NCBI GenBank assembly: GCA_964439435.1
Contig: CAYTOF010000032.1
Span: 1-25,998, forward strand
DNA from: CAYTOF01 sp964439435
Lineage (GTDB): Bacteria; Bacillota; Clostridia; Oscillospirales; QAMX01
DNA length: 25,998 nt
Reading direction: 5' to 3'
This document shows positions 24,297-25,998 of this stretch, piece by piece. Position numbers and translations under genes: made by a program. Numbering within the stretch: position 1 is the stretch's first letter; the number at the start of each line of letters is the position of its first letter. The notes under the pieces were generated by a model. The model was not told the DNA's origin. It did not search any database and saw nothing but the letters and a program-made list of their open reading frames with translations.

Positions 24297-25307
24297 TTAA
24301 AATAAAAATTGCAGGGCGTTGAAGAGATATCCGATTAAAATAATGCCGACAGTGCATATTCCGACAAAAAGCACAAGAAGCCTTGGTTTGATAGCTTTGC
24401 CAAGCATGATGATAGAGGGAAGAGACAAAGTGGTAACCCCCATCATAAAAGACAGAACCGTTCCGAGCCCTACCCCCTTTGCATAGAGTGCCTCAGCAAT
24501 AGGAATTGTCCCGAAAATATCTGCATACATCGGTATGCCAACAAGCGTTGCCAAGATTACTGAAAATGGATTGCCCTTACCAAGAACTGTTTGTATAAAG
24601 CTTTCAGGGATTACATTGTGTATCAAAGCACCGATACCAACACCAATAAATATGTATGGCCCAACTTTTTTTATTGTGTCTAGCATTTGATCCCGTGCAA
24701 AAGTCAATCGTTCCTTCCATGTCAGCTTCTCTGAATCTGCATCAACAATTCCGGTTGTTTTCACAAAATCTTGTACATGCTTTTCCATTCGCATTTTTTC
24801 TATCAGAGTGCCGCCGGCAATTGCCAGAATCAAGCCTACTAAAACATAAGCCAGGGCGATGGGTGCACCAAAAATACTCATCAACAAAACCAACGAGCCG
24901 AGGTCAACCATTGGGGAAGATATCAAAAAGGAAAAAGTGACACCAAGTGGTAAGCCGGCATTTGTAAAGCCAATAAACAGAGGAATTGAAGAGCATGAAC
25001 AAAAAGGAGTTACAGTGCCAAGCAAAGCAGCAATCGCACTTGCTCCAATACCGCGAAATTTCCCCAAAGTTTTTCTGCTGCGTTCCGGAGGGAAATAGCT
25101 CTGAATATATGATATTCCAAAAATCAAAACGGATAAAAGAATGAAAATTTTTATCGTATCATAGATAAAAAACTGTATACTGCCGCCAATCCATCCGGAT
25201 GTGTCCAATCCAAGAACAGAGAGCCCCTTACCGACTGCTTGATTGAGCCATTGCATCCCAAGCAGTTGATTTTGGAAAATATCCCAAGCAATTTTAATCG
25301 TTTGCAT
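24297..25307 (-). CDS. ArsP-type permease, PF03773
   Basis: A 336-residue permease with about eight to ten helices and both half-repeats of PF03773 in one chain. The first repeat is GASAIAALLGTVTPFCSCSSIPLFIGF, with Cys103 and Cys105 next to the conserved proline. ArsP proteins that export trivalent organoarsenicals have paired cysteines at the same place. The second repeat is around LATLVGIPMYADIFGTIPIAEAL. The ATG at 25307 follows AAAGGAG by 4 bases. Flanked by an arsR-type repressor gene upstream and a thioredoxin-like gene downstream, it most likely exports arsenic or antimony compounds. Other thiol-reactive substrates cannot be ruled out. Confidence 0.85.
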   Translation of the reverse strand: MQTIKIAWDIFQNQLLGMQWLNQAVGKGLSVLGLDTSGWIGGSIQFFIYDTIKIFILLSVLIFGISYIQSYFPPERSRKTLGKFRGIGASAIAALLGTVTPFCSCSSIPLFIGFTNAGLPLGVTFSFLISSPMVDLGSLVLLMSIFGAPIALAYVLVGLILAIAGGTLIEKMRMEKHVQDFVKTTGIVDADSEKLTWKERLTFARDQMLDTIKKVGPYIFIGVGIGALIHNVIPESFIQTVLGKGNPFSVILATLVGIPMYADIFGTIPIAEALYAKGVGLGTVLSFMMGVTTLSLPSIIMLGKAIKPRLLVLFVGICTVGIILIGYLFNALQFLF

Positions 25308-25326
25308 AATTCTCCTTTGCAACGGA

Positions 25327-25356
25327 TACATCGATACATCTCCATGTGTCGATGTA
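25327..25356 (-). other. hairpin between arsR and the permease gene
   Basis: TACATCGATACAT (25327-25339) and ATGTGTCGATGTA (25344-25356) pair over 13 bp with one mismatch on the minus-strand RNA, with a GGAG loop. It lies 9 bases before the permease ribosome binding site. It could tune expression of arsR against the permease or be a second repressor site. Confidence 0.45.
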
Positions 25357-25388
25357 ATGTATATTAAAAATCACCCAATATATAAATG

Positions 25389-25676
25389 TCATTTTACTAT
25401 GTTTTGTTTGGTGATGGTATCCAGCAACTTTTTAGCAGTTTCAACGCCTTCTGAATTAAAAGAATAATAGGACCATTTGCCTTCTTTGCGTGACTTAACA
25501 ATGCCACTGTCGCAAAGGATTCTCATATGATGTGATAATGTCGGTTGAGAGATTTTCAACTCTTCCAACAAATGACAGGCACATTTTTCACCGTTGCGCA
25601 AAAGCGCCAGTACTGTTAAACGGTTTGCGTCACTCAGAGCTTTGAAGATACGTGCATTGTGTTTGTTTGAGGTCAC
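25389..25676 (-). CDS. arsR: ArsR/SmtB-family metalloregulator
   Basis: A 95-residue winged-helix repressor. RIFKALSDANRLTVLALL is the usual N-terminal region, and KISQPTLSHHMRILCDSGIVKSRKEGKWSYYSF holds the recognition helix and wing. Cys32 and Cys34 in GEKCACHLLEEL match the CxC of the arsenite-sensing ELCVCDL motif of ArsR in helix alpha3. I place the start at GTG 25676 because AAAGGAGG lies 10 bases upstream. The ATG at 25706 would be at the predicted transcription start and has no ribosome binding site. It is first in the operon and should repress its own promoter until arsenite or antimonite binds. Confidence 0.9.
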   Translation of the reverse strand: MTSNKHNARIFKALSDANRLTVLALLRNGEKCACHLLEELKISQPTLSHHMRILCDSGIVKSRKEGKWSYYSFNSEGVETAKKLLDTITKQNIVK

Positions 25677-25714
25677 AGGATTTATACCTCCTTTGCAGCC
25701 GACCATGTGCGTTC

Positions 25715-25743
25715 ATTATACTCCTCATATCGTTAATTGTCAA
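25715..25743 (-). promoter_or_regulatory. consensus arsR operon promoter
   Basis: A perfect TTGACA (25738-25743) and a perfect TATAAT (25715-25720) with the ideal 17-base spacer on the minus strand. The predicted start is near 25708. Such a strong promoter is expected where a repressor sets the level. Confidence 0.85.
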
Positions 25744-25749
25744 TATGAG
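25724..25749. promoter_or_regulatory. likely ArsR operator
   Basis: CTCATAT (25724-25730) and ATATGAG (25743-25749) form a dyad with 7-bp perfect arms; 10 of 13 positions match over the full half-sites. It covers the spacer and the -35 of the arsR promoter, so binding would block RNA polymerase. TCATAT-type half-sites are usual in ArsR operators. Confidence 0.65.
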
Positions 25750-25828
25750 ATTTGAAAAGTATATGATAACATCCCTTCCGTTTCACCGCTTTGAAATCAA
25801 TTTGGTGTGAATACTTTTTATTTGTCTG

Positions 25829-25857
25829 TTGACGAACGCTCTATATTATATTATGAT
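25829..25857 (+). promoter_or_regulatory. rightward promoter facing the insertion element
   Basis: TTGACG (25829-25834) and TATGAT (25852-25857) are 17 bases apart on the plus strand. The predicted start site near 25864 lies only about 30 bases before the proposed left end of the IS element. It was probably the promoter of a gene now displaced to the right. Confidence 0.5.
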
Positions 25858-25909
25858 AAGTTCATAACGAGCAATTGGAATTTACTGTATCTTTTGACCC
25901 AGTCCCGCA

Positions 25910-25939
25910 TTGACGGACACAGAGATAAGTTGCTATAAT
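25910..25939 (+). promoter_or_regulatory. transposase promoter in the IS end
   Basis: TTGACG (25910-25915) and a perfect TATAAT (25934-25939) with an 18-base spacer, 25 bases before the transposase ATG. Confidence 0.5.
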
Positions 25940-25964
25940 AGCCGCAAGAAAGGCTGTGAAGGCA

Positions 25965-25998
25965 ATGGGAAGAAGGACATACGACGCGGCGTTCAAAC
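25965..25998 (+). CDS. IS3-family transposase OrfA, 5' fragment
   Basis: Only 11 codons fit in the window: MGRRTYDAAFK. This matches the usual start of IS3-family OrfA proteins, which begin with a basic residue run and a YxxxFK helix before the helix-turn-helix. GAAAGGCTG and GAAGG precede the ATG. The family call rests on this short segment and the upstream terminus, so it is tentative. Confidence 0.5.
   Translation, partial: MGRRTYDAAFK

Larger units (their letters stand above)
25895..25998 (+). mobile_element. left end of an IS3-family element (partial)
   Basis: From TGACCCAGTCCCGCATTGAC on, the sequence looks like an IS3-family left terminus: it begins with TG, carries its own promoter and leads straight into a short transposase start. 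The right end and target duplication are beyond the window, so the exact boundary is an estimate. Confidence 0.5.

Noticed and set aside
1..25998. CRISPR array, tRNA, rRNA, toxin-antitoxin or phage defence module
   Set aside because: No regularly spaced repeats, cloverleaf sequences, rRNA signatures or typical defence proteins were seen on either strand.

Overview
The window looks like a chromosomal stretch of an anaerobic, low-to-moderate GC Firmicute of the class Clostridia. The reasons are strong GGAGG-type ribosome binding sites, AT-rich spacers, sigma-A-like promoters, and enzyme types common in gut and sediment Clostridia (GH78 rhamnosidase, URO-D-like proteins, DUF318 permeases, a TrpXYZ-like ABC transporter). 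No rRNA, tRNA, CRISPR array or phage module was seen. A species cannot be named from the sequence alone.

Layout. (1) 139-5498, minus strand: an operon that runs RpiB-like isomerase, GH78 alpha-L-rhamnosidase, calcineurin-like phosphoesterase, then a five-bladed-propeller glycosidase-like protein, ending at a strong terminator. No member has a signal peptide, so it probably processes imported glycosides or phosphoglycans in the cytoplasm. (2) 5589-8289, minus: an ABC transporter with intact ATPase and permease, but a substrate-binding gene that has lost its 5' end although a good promoter sits upstream. (3) 8341-10737, minus: a catalase and a seven-helix membrane protein with its own consensus promoter. 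(4) 10756-11777, minus: two overlapping half-length DUF318 permeases. (5) 11895-13103, minus: a cytoplasmic sialidase-like BNR protein with its own promoter and terminator.

(6) 13214-16385, plus: a likely operon of LysE-type exporter, Ada-AlkA fusion glycosylase, O6-alkylguanine-DNA methyltransferase and ArsC/Spx-like protein, ended by a terminator that overlaps the last stop codon. The core function is DNA alkylation repair. (7) 16396-18000, minus: two small cytoplasmic phosphoesterases (alkaline-phosphatase superfamily and EEP superfamily) behind a promoter whose start site coincides with a perfect 12-bp inverted repeat. (8) 18076-20617, plus: a URO-D-like protein lacking the usual zinc-ligand cysteine, then a MetY-type O-acetylhomoserine sulfhydrylase. 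(9) 20671-23830, plus: a large membrane-anchored protein with two zinc ribbons and no recognised extracellular function. (10) 23919-25749, minus: an arsR-permease-thioredoxin operon with an operator over a perfect consensus promoter. (11) 25895-25998: the left end of an IS3-family element, sitting just downstream of a rightward promoter.

The most unusual points are the divergent RpiB in the rhamnosidase operon, the decapitated ABC binding protein, the contrast between the cysteine-free split permeases and the cysteine-bearing arsenical-type permease, the HSD motif in the URO-D-like protein, and the large zinc-ribbon membrane protein.
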